Below, one piece after another: positions 1 to 10,871 of a DNA stretch of 64,000 nucleotides; within the stretch, counting starts at the first letter, position 1, and each line of letters begins with the position of its first letter. The stretch spans positions 932,451 through 996,450 of the forward strand of contig JAAOMT010000134.1 of assembly GCA_016748015.1 (NCBI GenBank), written 5' to 3'. The notes beneath the pieces are model-generated. The model saw only the letters and a program-made list of their open reading frames with translations. It searched no databases and was not told the DNA's origin. The stretch is from Geosiphon pyriformis. Lineage: Eukaryota; Glomeromycota; Glomeromycetes; Archaeosporales; Geosiphonaceae. The translations under genes were made by a program, and so were the position numbers.

Positions 1-665
1 TTAATATTTGAATTTTTATATAACTGTTGAATTTATAAGAAAACAAACTACTGGTTTTTGCACATATTTAATAAAAAATTTATATAAAAAATTATTAGTT
101 ACTATTAAAAAATAGTTGTATAATAGCAAATATTTAAGTATATTATATATATATTGTAATAAAATAAAGTTTTTAAATCATGTTTTTATTTATAGTTTAG
201 ATTTTTTTATTTATTAAAATTTATTATGTAAATAGTTTTTTTTTAAAAGTTTTTAATTATTATAAATTTAATATTATTGGTAATATTTCAAATACTAAAT
301 TTGTGTTTTTTTAATATTAGTTTGTATATGGTTTTGTGTAAAAAATTTATTTTTAAAAAGTGGTTAATAAAAATTAAAGCAGTTTTTAATAATATTAAAG
401 ATATTATATTAAATTAGTTAATTTGGTATAAAATTTAGTTATTAGTCATAAAAATTATATATAATTGCTTAATTCAAAGTTATAAATAACAATAAAATAA
501 AATAGTTTATTAAGAAATAATGATTTGGTTTTTTTAGTATTTAATGTTTTTCAATTATAATATTATATAATATTGTGTATTTATTTAAAGTAGTTAAAAA
601 TTATACTATTTATTTTGAGTTTAAGATTAATTATTTGTTTTTTTGTAATATATTAAATAATTATG
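1..665 (+). pseudogene. LINE 3'-terminal remnant
   Basis: The sequence lines up in order with the 3' end of the LINE copy at about 46300-46980. It shares the runs around 'cacatatttaataaaa' and 'ttgtgtaaaaaatttattttt' with comparable spacing. It therefore derives from the C-terminal part of a LINE ORF2, downstream of RNase H. No reading frame stays open, and most differences are toward A or T. The 5' part of this copy lies outside the window. The homology was read by eye. Confidence 0.45.
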
Positions 666-676
666 GAATTTTATTT

Positions 677-696
677 AATAATAATAATAATAATAA
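677..696. repeat. (AAT)n microsatellite
   Basis: About six and a half perfect AAT units lie at the 3' end of the LINE remnant, followed by looser A-rich sequence with AAC units. Simple A-rich tails of this kind are common at LINE 3' ends. Confidence 0.7.
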
Positions 697-749
697 AAAC
701 AATAACAAAAATACTAATATTTATTTATTAAAAAAAATTTTTTTTTATT

Positions 750-3035
750 AACTTTTAATGAGTGAGACCCAAAAGCCACCTAGCATAATACATCAAATTA
801 AGTGATCTAAACTAAGCACAAATTATGTATTTTCTACACGTAACCAGTTATTCAGACCAGTCAAGAATACACTACACTAATATTATAGAAGAAAACTTAT
901 CCAAAGATGACATCTTCTGAATGACAGAAAACAAAGTTGTACTGCAAGAAACCAAACCTACTAGCCACTTGGCAGTTTTAAAGAGATTAGTTTTAATATC
1001 AACAGACTTATGTTCTCAAAGGGACATTAAATTGGAAAACACTTCATTACCCACAATAGACAAAAGCTCTAAATTACCAGACATATCAAAGTCCTCCATG
1101 CAGTATTCCTTTTTCAAAAAAACCACTTCTCTCCCCAACTTACCAACAGTCCTACTAAAGGAACTTATATGCACCAAAACCTCATTGATCCTAAGACCAA
1201 GAGCACTACTTGAAACCAAATCACCATTAATAAACTGTTCAAAAATTGTAACCAGAAAGCCAATAGGCTTAATAATAGACTCAATCAAAGCAGAAAGCTT
1301 AGTCAAATCAGATTCCAAAAAAAACAATCAGGATAGCACCAAAAAATTACCAACAACAACTGGAAAAGAAACAAAAGATAACAAAGGTGGAAATTCAGAG
1401 GAGTCCAAAGGAGCAAAAGCCTTAGCATAAGACTTAGAACCAACAAAACATAATGTAAACACCTTGAAAAACTTGGGAGGGGAAGGTGGAGAAACCTTAT
1501 AGTCTGTAGCCAGATAACCCAGTTCTTAACACTTGAAACAACGCTAATAACCAGAAGTTTCTTACCAAATATGGCATTTTTTCAATGTACTAGTTTTGAC
1601 AATAGCAGAGTCCAAATCAGCTTAGGAACCAAATGTGACCAAAGCAAACTGAAAATGACAACCAGACTCAAAAAAACGAGAGATAAAACATGTCTGACCA
1701 CCAACTTGAGAAATCATATTACTGATTTCAAAAGCTGTGCATCCAGAAGGAAGATTAACCAACTTGGCCTTAAATTTATCACAAGACAAAATAGTCTCAT
1801 TTTAATTTACCAGAGGGAGGATTCTAACACTATTTTTGCCTACCAAAACTAACCAATAATTCAAAGCAAACACAGCAGAGTCCAACTTTTCAAAATAAAC
1901 CACCACATACTGCCAAATACCAGCAGGCTTTAGCACAACATAAGTGACACTACCAAACACACTGAGAGCCATCTTAATGTCAGTAGTAAACACATCCAAG
2001 AGCATATCACATAGTGCAATAGCAGCAGAAGGAGAACCAGACTCAGAAATTACCAAAGACTTGGCAATTTTGAGGGTGGCCAAATGTACAAAGCTTGTAA
2101 ACTCAACCAAGAATACAGCTTTCAAAGACACTTGAGAAGCAAACTCTACACAAAACAGCTTCACATTGTTTTTTGATACTGACTTTGCACCCAAGAAACC
2201 ATGTACTAACTGAAAAACAGTCTTAACATGAGCCAATTTAATCTTAAAAGTAGCACCAAGTACCAAAGTGAAGGCCACCTACTCAGTGAACCTTTGACAA
2301 CTAGTAATAGTTTCCCAAGCACCACCAGAAGTAGCACCAGAAACTAGAGGAGGAGATGATTCAGTTTCTATTTGATCAGCCCAGTTCCCAAGAACAGATA
2401 ACCCAATAGGAGGAGATTGTTTTGCTTCTAAAACTGGCAATAATCTACCAAAAGACACCACATTTGGCAATACAGCCAATGGTTGATTTAGACCTATCTT
2501 AAATGATATGCCAGATGATGCTATAGAGATCTCATCTAAGATCTTATTGGAAACCACAAAAGAGTTTGGTATAACAATAGCAGAGACAAGTGACTGCTTC
2601 CACTTTTCTGAACTTTTGGTCTTTTTGACCATTTTTTTTGAAGAAAAAGTACTAGCAGCACCAGATATAGAAGCTATGAAAGGAAAGACCAGCTTGTTAA
2701 CTGGTCTATTATTAAAAACTTTTGGGCTCTTAGTTGGAGTGAAGGCAACACTGAAACTAACCCAAGTGTGTCTCTTTAAGAGAACTTTAACTGGTAAAAA
2801 ACCAGCCAAAAATGAGGAAATTGCTTTAGTGGCTACCAAAGGCAGCTTATCACGATTACTGGGTAAAGGAAAGGCTTCTAAAATGTTCTGTCTAGTTGCT
2901 TCTACAACAGAGAGAGTTTTTTTAGTTGAAATTTTATTAGATATCTTAGGACAGATATCAAGTGCAGCTTTTTTACTCTTTGCTCTAATCGTGGTTATAA
3001 AATTAAGGAGACAAAGAGTTATTATATTAGATTAA
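750..3035 (-). pseudogene. LINE ORF1 (nucleic-acid-binding, CCHC) pseudogene
   Basis: The minus strand reads as the first ORF of a LINE, broken by several stops but followable from about 3000 down to 1016. It has a Lys/Ser-rich N-terminal part (about 2840-3000), a Ser/Gly-rich linker (2279-2839), an RRM-like alpha/beta region (about 1802-2278) and a zinc knuckle at about 1506-1553. The knuckle reads RCFKC-stop-ELGYLATDY, so its His and last Cys have become Tyr and a Gln has become stop, all of the C-to-T/G-to-A type. A hydrophobic, coiled C-terminal region covers 1016-1327. It is less AT-rich than the nearby LINE copies, which suggests a younger insertion. No ORF2 follows it before the AT-rich sequence below 740, so the copy lacks its polymerase part. 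Forward-strand open frames here are shadows. Confidence 0.7.
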
Positions 3036-3330
3036 AAAATTTAAAATATATTAAAAAAATATTTATAATTAAAAAATCTTAAAATATAAAACAAAAAAAA
3101 ATAATTAAAAAAATTAAAAACTTTAACTTAAAACAAATTTATATATCTATAACAAAATTTATGTTATTATAAAAAGTTATATTATCTTATTCAAAAATTT
3201 TACAAATATTAAATTATGTTAATATTTAAAAAAATATAAAAAAAATTTTTAAATTTTATATTTATTATAATAATAAATTTTAATTATCTATTATTTAATA
3301 TTAAAAAAAAAACTTTTTTTTTTATGTTTT
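3036..3330. other. AT-rich spacer between two head-to-head LINE copies
   Basis: Nearly pure A/T with homopolymer runs. I see no gene. It lies between the 5' side of the minus-strand LINE ORF1 and the 5' leader of the plus-strand LINE, so it probably holds decayed leader sequence of one or both. Confidence 0.4.
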
Positions 3331-3744
3331 AAATTCTCCAAAAAGCATAATTTTAATAAAAAAGTTTTTTTATTTTTTTTTGTTGTTTTTGTTAATATTT
3401 TTTACTTTAATAACTTCTTTATTGTAAACTTGGAAGCTGCTTTGGACAGTAATATGTCTAAAAAAAACATTTAAAAAGGCTTTTTATGGTTCTGTTAGTG
3501 GTTTTTTTTGGTAATATTAAACACTTTGGTAATGAAAAAAACATCTCTTTGGTCAAGTCTGGTTTTAACAATAATATATTTTCAAATATGAATAATAATT
3601 CTAATAATAATAAATATAGTGAATTTGTGTCTGGTATTGGTAATAGTTTTTTTCTTGACTTAGCTGCCACCACTCTCAAGACTGAAAGAGCAGTTCTTAC
3701 TGTGGTTTTTGGCTTCTTTCTTGGTTTTTTTAATTTTAATATGA
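3331..3744 (+). pseudogene. LINE copy 1, segment 1: 5' leader and ORF1 start
   Basis: The 'aattctccaaaaagca' leader motif near 3341 matches 'aattccccaaaaagca' near 57230. The ORF1 N-terminal region follows from about 3450 and continues openly from 3486, with an NIKHFGNEKNISLVKSG-like stretch also seen at 57450-57500 (NIKHFDNKKNISLIKFG). It ends at the ATGA target site of element D. Segment 2 resumes directly at 8591. Confidence 0.7.
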
Positions 3745-4625
3745 TGTTATGGGATGGTCTTCTTGTTATATTTAATTGCTAATATTCCGTTTTAATTGCA
3801 ATCAGTCTTTCGTGAGTTCCTTAATTCTATTTGTGTGATAATATCACTGTTATACTGAAGGCTTTTTTTTTAATGTCGTGATGTAAGTTATTTTTCAATT
3901 TCTGATTGTTGTGTGTGTTTATGTACTCTTTTTCAGAGACTGAACTGAAATCTACCCGCTGTCTGGGGTCTTCTCTGAGGCTATTCTTGCAATTGCCTGA
4001 TGTGTTTCTTTAATCTAGAAACACAGAATGTTAATGGCTTTTAGTGCTTTTCTTAATTCTTACAATAAAGCTTTTATCAATTAGTAACAATGTGAATAAT
4101 CTTGATCAAGGATTATTCTTTCAAGAGATTCAGCTGATGAATGATAGTTTCATTCAATAAATAATACAAGTAAGTTTCTTAATACTTTGGAATTATGATA
4201 ATTCAGTTTTAAATATTCTTTTTTATTTTATTTTATTTTTGATTTAAAAGTTTTTTGGAATATTTAATTTGAAAGTATGATTTAAAGTGAAGCTTGTTGG
4301 ATAAAATTGGATCTATTGCTTGATAAGTTATGATTTTTATTACTTGATTGTCTTTTCCCAATATTAAAGCTATTGTATATATACATGTTTGTAGTTCTAT
4401 GAGAAAACATATTGTAATATTTTCTTTTTGATATTTCAATCTGGTGTTTGCTGCTATCATCAGTTGGTGTTGGCTGCTATTGTGAACTGGTGCTTACCAC
4501 TATTGCGAGATGGTGTTTGCTACTATGTTAATTATTATCTTTCTAAGATTATTACTGTGCTATATTATGATTGAATAGTTTGTATTATTTTTATGATTCT
4601 TTTGTTAAATTCTTAAACCATAATA
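3745..4625 (-). repeat. Element D 3' LTR
   Basis: In plus orientation it starts TGTTATGG and ends CCATAATA, and is a near copy of 7711-8590. The terminal TAACA has decayed to TAATA. A TATATATA stretch sits near 4376-4384. The purine-rich sense sequence adjoining it (positions 4626-4645) would be the polypurine tract. Confidence 0.85.
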
Positions 4626-4639
4626 TTATCCCTTTCTTT

Positions 4640-5390
4640 CAAGATTAAGCTCCATCGAAATTGAAGTTAAATTTTTCATTAAATTCTAAGTTACTATAGT
4701 GGTTCAATACTGTGTTATTAATTTGTTGTTGTAATTCTTGAAATTACGAGTTGATAAGTTGTTCAATACTGTTGGTTGTTATTATGTTCATGGTTGGGTC
4801 CAATAATAGTTTGTAACAGTTTTCAAATGCTTTGAAAATTCTGTAAACTGTTTTTGAATGGAATGTAGTATTGGTTTTTCCAATGAAAGATTTTAATAAT
4901 TGGATAGTTGTTTTGTCAAACACTCTAGTTGAGTCTTTTGAGTATAATGTTTGTATATTCAAGTGCTTTCCTAGTTAATAATAACAGTAGTTAATTGGAA
5001 ATTTCATTTTCAAGTTGCTAAATGTGTTTGGTGTTAATTTACTTATTTCTATTTCTTCTATTATTAATGTATTGCCCAATGCTATCTCTAATTTTTCAAT
5101 AACTTTGCTGATAAATTTGTTGTTATGTTTAGTAATATTATATAATTCAAAATTATGTTTTTTTTTTGTTTTTGGATTTTCTATTGTTCTTTTTATGTAT
5201 GTTATTTTAGAGCTATTAACTGTAATTTCCAGATCAGATTTCAATTGTTGTAAGCTTTCAACTAATTGTTGAGTTATATTGTTAATGTTTTTTGAAATAA
5301 GTATTATTGTTTTAATTTTGACTGCTATTTTGGAATTTTTTGCATGCGTTTTTATGGTTGTTAAATTATTTTTGCTGTGATCTAAGATTA
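4640..5390 (-). pseudogene. Element D extra 3' ORF (unknown function)
   Basis: Two open stretches on the minus strand, 5244-4975 (89 codons) and 4962-4744 (72 codons), plus flanking sequence down to the LTR, form an ORF between the integrase end and the 3' LTR. The residues are mostly polar, with many Lys, Asn, Thr and Ile. I see no signal peptide or membrane segment, so it does not look like an envelope gene. Elements A, B and C have an ORF in the same place. I do not recognise the family. Confidence 0.5.
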
Positions 5391-5391
5391 A

Positions 5392-6110
5392 TTATCTTTT
5401 TAAATAATGTTTAATTAAAACTATTGGTTCTAAATCTTGTGGAATTTGTTTTGATAGAATTAAAAGTAATTGTGTTCCAATTCTGGGTGTCTTTGTTGTT
5501 ATTACTGGTTTACTGTAATAGAATTTCAGCCGGTTACCATGTGCTGTTTTTCTTAATATTTTATCATCTAGTCTTAGCTTGTATGCTCCATTTTCAAGTA
5601 TTTCATGAATATAAAATGGTCCATCCCACTTGTGATCAAATTTTCCACTCCATTGTTTTTCTATTTTTGTATGATGCAACAATACTTTATCTCCAATTTT
5701 GTAGCTAATTATATTATTTGGTAACTGGTTATCATGTCTCACTTTTTGTTGTTCTTGTGATTGTTCAATATTTTGTGCTGCTTTTCTTCTTTTGTTTTCT
5801 AAAGTTCCCATTAATTCGTATGTTCTTCTAAGTAGTGTTTCCTAGAATGTTGCTTCCATAATAGTGTCACTTGGATAAGTTGGGATAGTAAGTTCAACTG
5901 GTAATGTGGCTTTTTTTCTATAAACTAGTTCAAATAGTGTGAATTGTGTAGTATCTTGTTTTACTGTTCTATATGCTAGTAGTACTGCTGGTATGAACAA
6001 ATCCTATTCTTTTTCATATTCATTACTAATTTTTGCCAGTGATTCGCATAATATGCAATTAAATCTTTCAACTAATCCATTTGTTTGAAAGTAGTATGGT
6101 ATGTATTTTT
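5392..6110 (-). pseudogene. Element D integrase C-terminal fragment
   Basis: The sense strand begins inside the integrase at the stretch holding the third catalytic residue (TNGLVERFN, about 6068-6090). It continues through the helical region to a C-terminal barrel with the KWDGPFYIHE motif (the GPF signature of Ty3/gypsy integrases) near 5610-5640. Positions 5811-5392 are open for 139 codons, and stops of Trp-codon origin break the upstream part. The zinc finger and the first two catalytic Asp residues are absent because of the internal deletion. Confidence 0.75.
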
Positions 6111-6129
6111 TCTTGGATCTAGGATGAGG

Positions 6130-7690
6130 TAACTTTCTATTTTCTTAGAGAGTTCCTTTTCTAATTGTGTTATTCTTTTCTTTAATGTTTCTGTCTTATT
6201 TTTCTCTATTATCATGTTAACTATTTAACTATGGTTAGCTTTTTTCTAAGCCGATTCAAGGGCTCTGGCAAGTGTAATGGCTTCTGGTAAGGAATTAGGG
6301 TGGGCAAAGCATACTCTTCCTAAAATACTGCTTTTTAATCCTCTAATAAACTGATTTAAAACCCGAGGATCAGTGTAGTATTCTTGTTCAATCACTTTAA
6401 TCTGATGGCGAATTCAATTGAATCGAGCAAGGTATTGGGTGACAGTTTCACCAGTATTTTGCTTGATAGTATTGAATTTATTCTGTAGTTGGATTATGGC
6501 ATTTGGGTCACTAAAATACTCCAGGAGTGCATTTTTAAATTCGGTGAAGCTTGTGGGTTTTGTTTTCAGGCTTTGATACCATAAGTTGGCTGTGCCTTTC
6601 AGGAAGAAAAATAATGTTTAAATTGCTCTTTGGTCATTCCAGTTATTTGCCTGGATGGCTTTTTGTGCTTCTCTAAGCCATGTGTGCACGTCCATTTCTT
6701 CTTCCTCTCCTGAGAAATCTGTTAGTCTTGCAATGTATGGTGTGGCTATTTCGTTGCCATTTTCTGCTGGTGGGCTTATTGGTCTAAAAGGAGGTGGGAT
6801 AATATTTCCTTGAGCGTTCCTAAAGATGGCTTCTCTTATATCCAATTCTTCTTCTTGATCATGAGTTTCTTGGTTTCTGGACTGGCTGCTTATTCCAGTG
6901 ACTGGTCTTGTAATTGTTTTTTTACTGGTCTCTTTTTCGGATTCTGATTCAGATTTTTTTTCACAGTTTTCAAACCCCATTCCAAATTTTGGCTGAAAAA
7001 GAGGGTTTTGAAATAGTGATGAATATCCTCCTGTAATTGGTATGTCTCTCCAGTTATGTTGTTTAATTTTATTAGTATAACTAGAAATTTTTGGCATTTG
7101 TGGAGTTGATGTTGATGATGATACAGCTTCTAATGGAATTTGTATCTTATTTTCTGGTAAAAAATGGTATGATTTATCTTCTGGTGAATAAATATGTTGT
7201 TTTTTTATTAATTGAGTGACAGTTTTCTTTGGTGTTTGAGCAAGTGTTCCTAGTTTTTGCTGGTTACTTTTCTGATTAGTTTCTAAATTTTCTTTGGTTT
7301 TGTTGGCATGTTCCCTAGTGTTTCCTGTAAATATTGAAAAATTTTCATTGGCGTATTGCTCAATTTCTCAATGGATTTTGACAATAGTTGCAGCTATTAC
7401 TGCTACTTCTTTTGTAGTATATTGTGATAATTCTCTATACAATCCAAGTTTTGTATTGTGTAATTTTTCTTCCTTTCCTATATGATAATTTATTCTGGCA
7501 TTAATATAATAAGTGAGAGCAGATTTTGCTGGACAACACTCTTCTGGTAATCCAAGATCACTTTGATTTTATGTGTAAATAGCATGGCAGAATTCAAGAA
7601 CAGTAAAATTAGGGGTTTTTGTCACCACTTTTGTCTCTTTCTTTTTAGCAATGAATTATTGCTAATTATTATTTTCTTTTTGATTTTTTT
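6130..7690 (-). pseudogene. Element D gag pseudogene
   Basis: A 159-codon open stretch (7097-6618) holds a polar linker and the start of a retrotransposon gag domain. After one stop it continues with a WYQSL...F..AF/LLEYF-type capsid core and a LNQFIRGL motif, typical of retrotransposon gag, down to a Lys/Glu-rich helix near 6180. The N-terminal part (7690-7100) is readable but interrupted. No clear ATG remains just inside the 5' LTR. The end joins integrase sequence at about 6110-6130. Confidence 0.7.
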
Positions 7691-7710
7691 TCCTTGTAGG
7701 GTTCACTAAA

Positions 7711-8590
7711 TGTTACAGGATAGTCTTCTTGTTATATTTAATTGCCGATATCCCATTTTAATTGCAATCAGTCTTTCGTGAGTTTCTCAATTCTATTTGT
7801 GTGATAATATTACTGTTATACTAAAGGCTTTCTTTTTAATGTTGCAATGTAAGTTATTCTTCAATTCCTGATTGTTGTATGTGTTTATGTACTTCTTTTC
7901 AGAGGCTGAACTGAAATCTACCTGCTGTCTGGGGTCTTCTCTGAGGCTATCCTTGCAATTGCCTGATGTGTTTCTCTAATCTAGAAACACAGAATGTTAA
8001 TGGCCTTTAGTGCTTTTCCTAATTCTTACAATAAAGCTTTTATCAATTAGTAACAACGTGAATAATCTTGATCAAGGATTATTCTTCCAAGAGATTCAGC
8101 TGATAAATGATAGTTTCATTCAATAAATAATACAAGTAAGTTTCTTATTACTTTGGAGTTGTAATAATTCAGTTTTAAATATTCTTTTCCATTTCTTTTT
8201 TTTTTGATTTAAAAATTTCTTGAAATATTTAATTTGAAAGTATGATTTAAAGTGGAGCTTGTTGAATAAAATTGGATCTATTGCTTGATAAGTTATGATT
8301 TTTATTACTTGATTGTCTTTTCCCAATATTAAAGCTACTGTATATATACATGTTTGTAGTTCTACGAGAAAACACATTGTAATACTTTCTTTTTGATATT
8401 TCAACCTGGTGTTTGCTGCTATCACCAGTTGGTGTTGGCTGCTATTGTGAACTGGTGCTTGCCACTATCACGAAATAGTGTTTGCTACTATGTTAATCAT
8501 TACCTTTCTAAGATTATTACTGCGCTATATTATGATTGAATAGTTTGTATTATTTTTATACTTTTTTTGCTAAATTCTTAAACCATAACA
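7711..8590 (-). repeat. Element D 5' LTR
   Basis: It starts TGTTACAG and ends CCATAACA, so the terminal inverted TGTTA/TAACA is intact. A TATATATA box lies at 8341-8348 in sense orientation, the likely promoter. Differences from the 3' LTR look mostly like transitions. Confidence 0.85.
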
Positions 8591-9336
8591 ATGAATAAAA
8601 AAATCAAACTTCTTCTATCTTTTCTCAGTCTTTTTTTGGACAGAAAATAAATTGACTTTAAGATTACCAAAACTCAAATAGAAGTACTCATCAAAAAATT
8701 CTTCACTTTTGACATTAATCTTTTAGCTGTAAAAAACAAGTTAATAATGGCAAAGACTCAAATAATCAGAAAACTATTTTTAATAATCAATGGTTTTGAA
8801 AAGATTACTACTTCTTCAAAATTTGAAAAGATTATTTGATTAATGTTTATATCTAATAAAAGTTTAAAAAAAACCACATTATTGGCTGAAAATAAAGAGA
8901 TTATTATAAACAACAATGTTAAAAGACAAAAAATTTATTCAAATTAGACTGTTGTTATTAAGGAGATTTTTATAAATACACTAAAAAAAATAATCATTGC
9001 AGCTTTTTTTAAGTTTGGTCAAGTGGTATTAATCTGATTACTATTAATTGAGATGTGGCAAAAGACTATAATAAAATTCACCAAATTAAGTCAAACTGAT
9101 TAATTGGTGGTAAAGTAGTTATTTATTATTAGAAAAAATTCAGTATATATAGTAAAGGCTGTAAGAAATTGTAAAATTTGGATATTAAGAGATCAGTTTA
9201 AAGCATTTTTGTTTACTTTGTTTGTAAAAACAACTGCCTATAATTTTGGTGTTCTATTAGAAAAAGCTGGTAAGAAAATTTGCATTATAAACTGTTTATT
9301 TGATACTAGTAATAGAATTTGTTATATAATAATTGG
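8591..9336 (+). pseudogene. LINE copy 1, segment 2: ORF1 middle
   Basis: This resumes LINE ORF1 after element D and aligns with about 57690-58400 of LINE copy 2 (shared stretches such as 'gaagtactcatcaaaaaattcttcacttttgacattaatcttttagc'-like sequence). Stops and A/T changes are frequent. It ends at the TTGG target site of element A (9333-9336). Confidence 0.65.
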
Positions 9337-10168
9337 TGTTATAGATAATTATTTGGGGTCTCAAGTCAAATAACAAATCTGTAACTTGGTGCTGATTTGG
9401 TATTCTGGTGTTGATATCTAAAGGTTTGTTGCAGAGTTCTTTGTATAATAGACAGAAATTTACTATGGTTGGTTTAAGTTGTTTTCCCAATTTCTGTCTT
9501 CAGCATGGTGGCCAGTTTAATCTGGCAGTCATGTCTTTCTGGTAAGCTGTCCATTAATATATATAATTTTACCCTTATTCCTGGGTTTTTTACCAGGCTA
9601 TTTGTAACGTCAATAACTCAGCGCTTTAATTCTCTTAATCAATTTAGTACACAACAATAAAATCAAAGAAAAGAAAATAAAGAAAATAAAGAAAAATAAA
9701 GAAATAAGCCAATGCAATTGCAAGTTAGTATCTTGTCAATAGCTGTAATCAAAAGCTATTGTTTCAATATGATTAAGTATCAATTGCTATCAACATGAAG
9801 TGTTGATAGTGGAGAGTGGATTAAGATAACAAATAATTATTTATTGATATTTGTGAATGGAAAGATTGCTTAGATTAAATCTAAACTGGGAGGTCTGTCT
9901 TTTCTATTTCTAATGCTATCACTATATATACATAATTTGGATTCTACAAGATCACTCACATTTTCAAGTGATATGTTATAATTTCTCAAGCAATGTTCAT
10001 ATTGCTGAGCAATATGCCATATTTTCTTGATATTGTTCCACATTGCTGAGTAATGTGCTGTAATTTCTGACATTGCTCTACATTGCTAAGCAATGTGTTC
10101 ATGTGCTAACTACTACTTTCTTATTGGCCTACTATTTTTCTATATCTGTTTTTTTTTTATGAGTAATA
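9337..10168 (-). repeat. Element A 3' LTR
   Basis: 832 bp, a close copy of 29306-30127. It starts TGTTATAG and ends GTAATA (decayed TAACA). It carries a TATATATA stretch at about 9923-9931 and the palindrome cluster at about 9950-10105. The adjoining sense sequence AAAAGGAGGAGATAA (10169-10183) is a good polypurine tract. Confidence 0.85.
9950..10105. promoter_or_regulatory. Palindrome cluster in A-family LTR
   Basis: Repeated short palindromes of the form ACATTGCT-(G/A)-AGCAATGT occur four to five times, some imperfect. In sense orientation they sit directly upstream of the LTR TATA stretch, where an LTR enhancer would be. The same cluster is present in the other A-family LTRs (for example 29945-30065 and 12380-12530). 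A role in transcription is inferred from position alone. Confidence 0.45.
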
Positions 10169-10184
10169 TTATCTCCTCCTTTTA

Positions 10185-10817
10185 ATATTAAGCTCCATCA
10201 AAATCTTCATTTTGAATTAATTCTAGTACTTCTTTTTCAAGTATTGTTTATTTGACTCTGTTTCTCACATTTTCTACTTGTGTATTGTTCATTCTTCCCC
10301 ATTGGTTAATGGTTATGGTTTCCATGTCAAAGTATAACAGTATTTCTGGATAGTTTTAAAATATGTTGTGTAGTCAGTACATTGTTTTAACATATAGTGT
10401 TAAATTTGTTTTTTTTCCAATAAATTCTTCAATTTGCTATATTATGTCTTGGTTGAATATTCTCTTGGATTTGTTGATATACAACTCCTAAATATTCAAC
10501 TTTTGATCTAATTGGTAGTAGCAATATGATATTGAAAGTTATTCTGTCCATTGCTTCCAATTTTCTTTTGTAAGCTCTTCTATTAGTGCCATAATAGGTA
10601 TTTTCTCAAAAGTGTTCTTCACTTTTTCTATTAAATTATCTGTCCAGTTTTTATCATTCCTTGGTGGCTGCTAATATGATGTATTCTTTGTCTTTTTTTG
10701 GGTGTTTTGATAGCAAATTATTTGGTTGTTAATAACAATTTCCATGTCTAACTGTTGTTGACTTAAAGCCTAGAACAATTGTTGAGCTATAGTGTAAATA
10801 TGATCTGGTATTTCCAT
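10185..10817 (-). pseudogene. Element A extra 3' ORF (unknown function)
   Basis: An ATG at 10817 opens a reading frame downstream of the integrase stop (about 10872). It runs, with several stops and frameshifts, to the polypurine tract next to the 3' LTR. Its N-terminal part (MEIPDHIYTIAQQL) has the same style as the start of the B/C version (MTIPQNIQQLSQKL). I see no membrane segment. Its function is unknown. Confidence 0.45.
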
Positions 10818-10871
10818 TTTTCTTGGTTGCTTTTGTCATGTGTACTGTGTTTTTATATACTTTTTGGTTGT

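Larger units (their letters stand above)
3745..8590 (-). mobile_element. Element D: internally deleted Ty3/gypsy-like LTR retrotransposon
   Basis: Two LTRs of 881 bp (3745-4625) and 880 bp (7711-8590) face the same way. The element is flanked by the 4-bp duplication ATGA (3741-3744 and 8591-8594). The internal part is only about 3.1 kb. In sense order it holds gag (about 7690-6130), then directly the C-terminal third of integrase (about 6110-5392), then the extra 3' ORF (about 5390-4640). Protease, dUTPase, RT, RNase H and the integrase catalytic core are missing. Any movement would have needed enzymes from a relative. It interrupts LINE copy 1. Confidence 0.85.

Noticed and set aside
921-1430. 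A 169-codon forward frame
   Set aside because: It lies opposite the LINE ORF1 pseudogene, whose minus-strand reading gives recognisable domains. The forward frame is a low-complexity shadow.
4233-4460. Open frame repeated at 8120-8425
   Set aside because: Both lie at the same place in the two LTRs of element D, so they repeat because the LTRs repeat. Nothing about them looks like a protein.
5015-5272. Hydrophobic forward frame that looks like a membrane protein
   Set aside because: It is the antisense of the polar extra 3' ORF of element D. Antisense of Lys/Asn-rich coding is Phe/Leu/Val-rich by base composition.
9950-10105. Regularly spaced palindromic repeats that might suggest a CRISPR-like array
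   Set aside because: The units are short, imperfect and unevenly spaced, and they sit inside an LTR of a eukaryotic retrotransposon.
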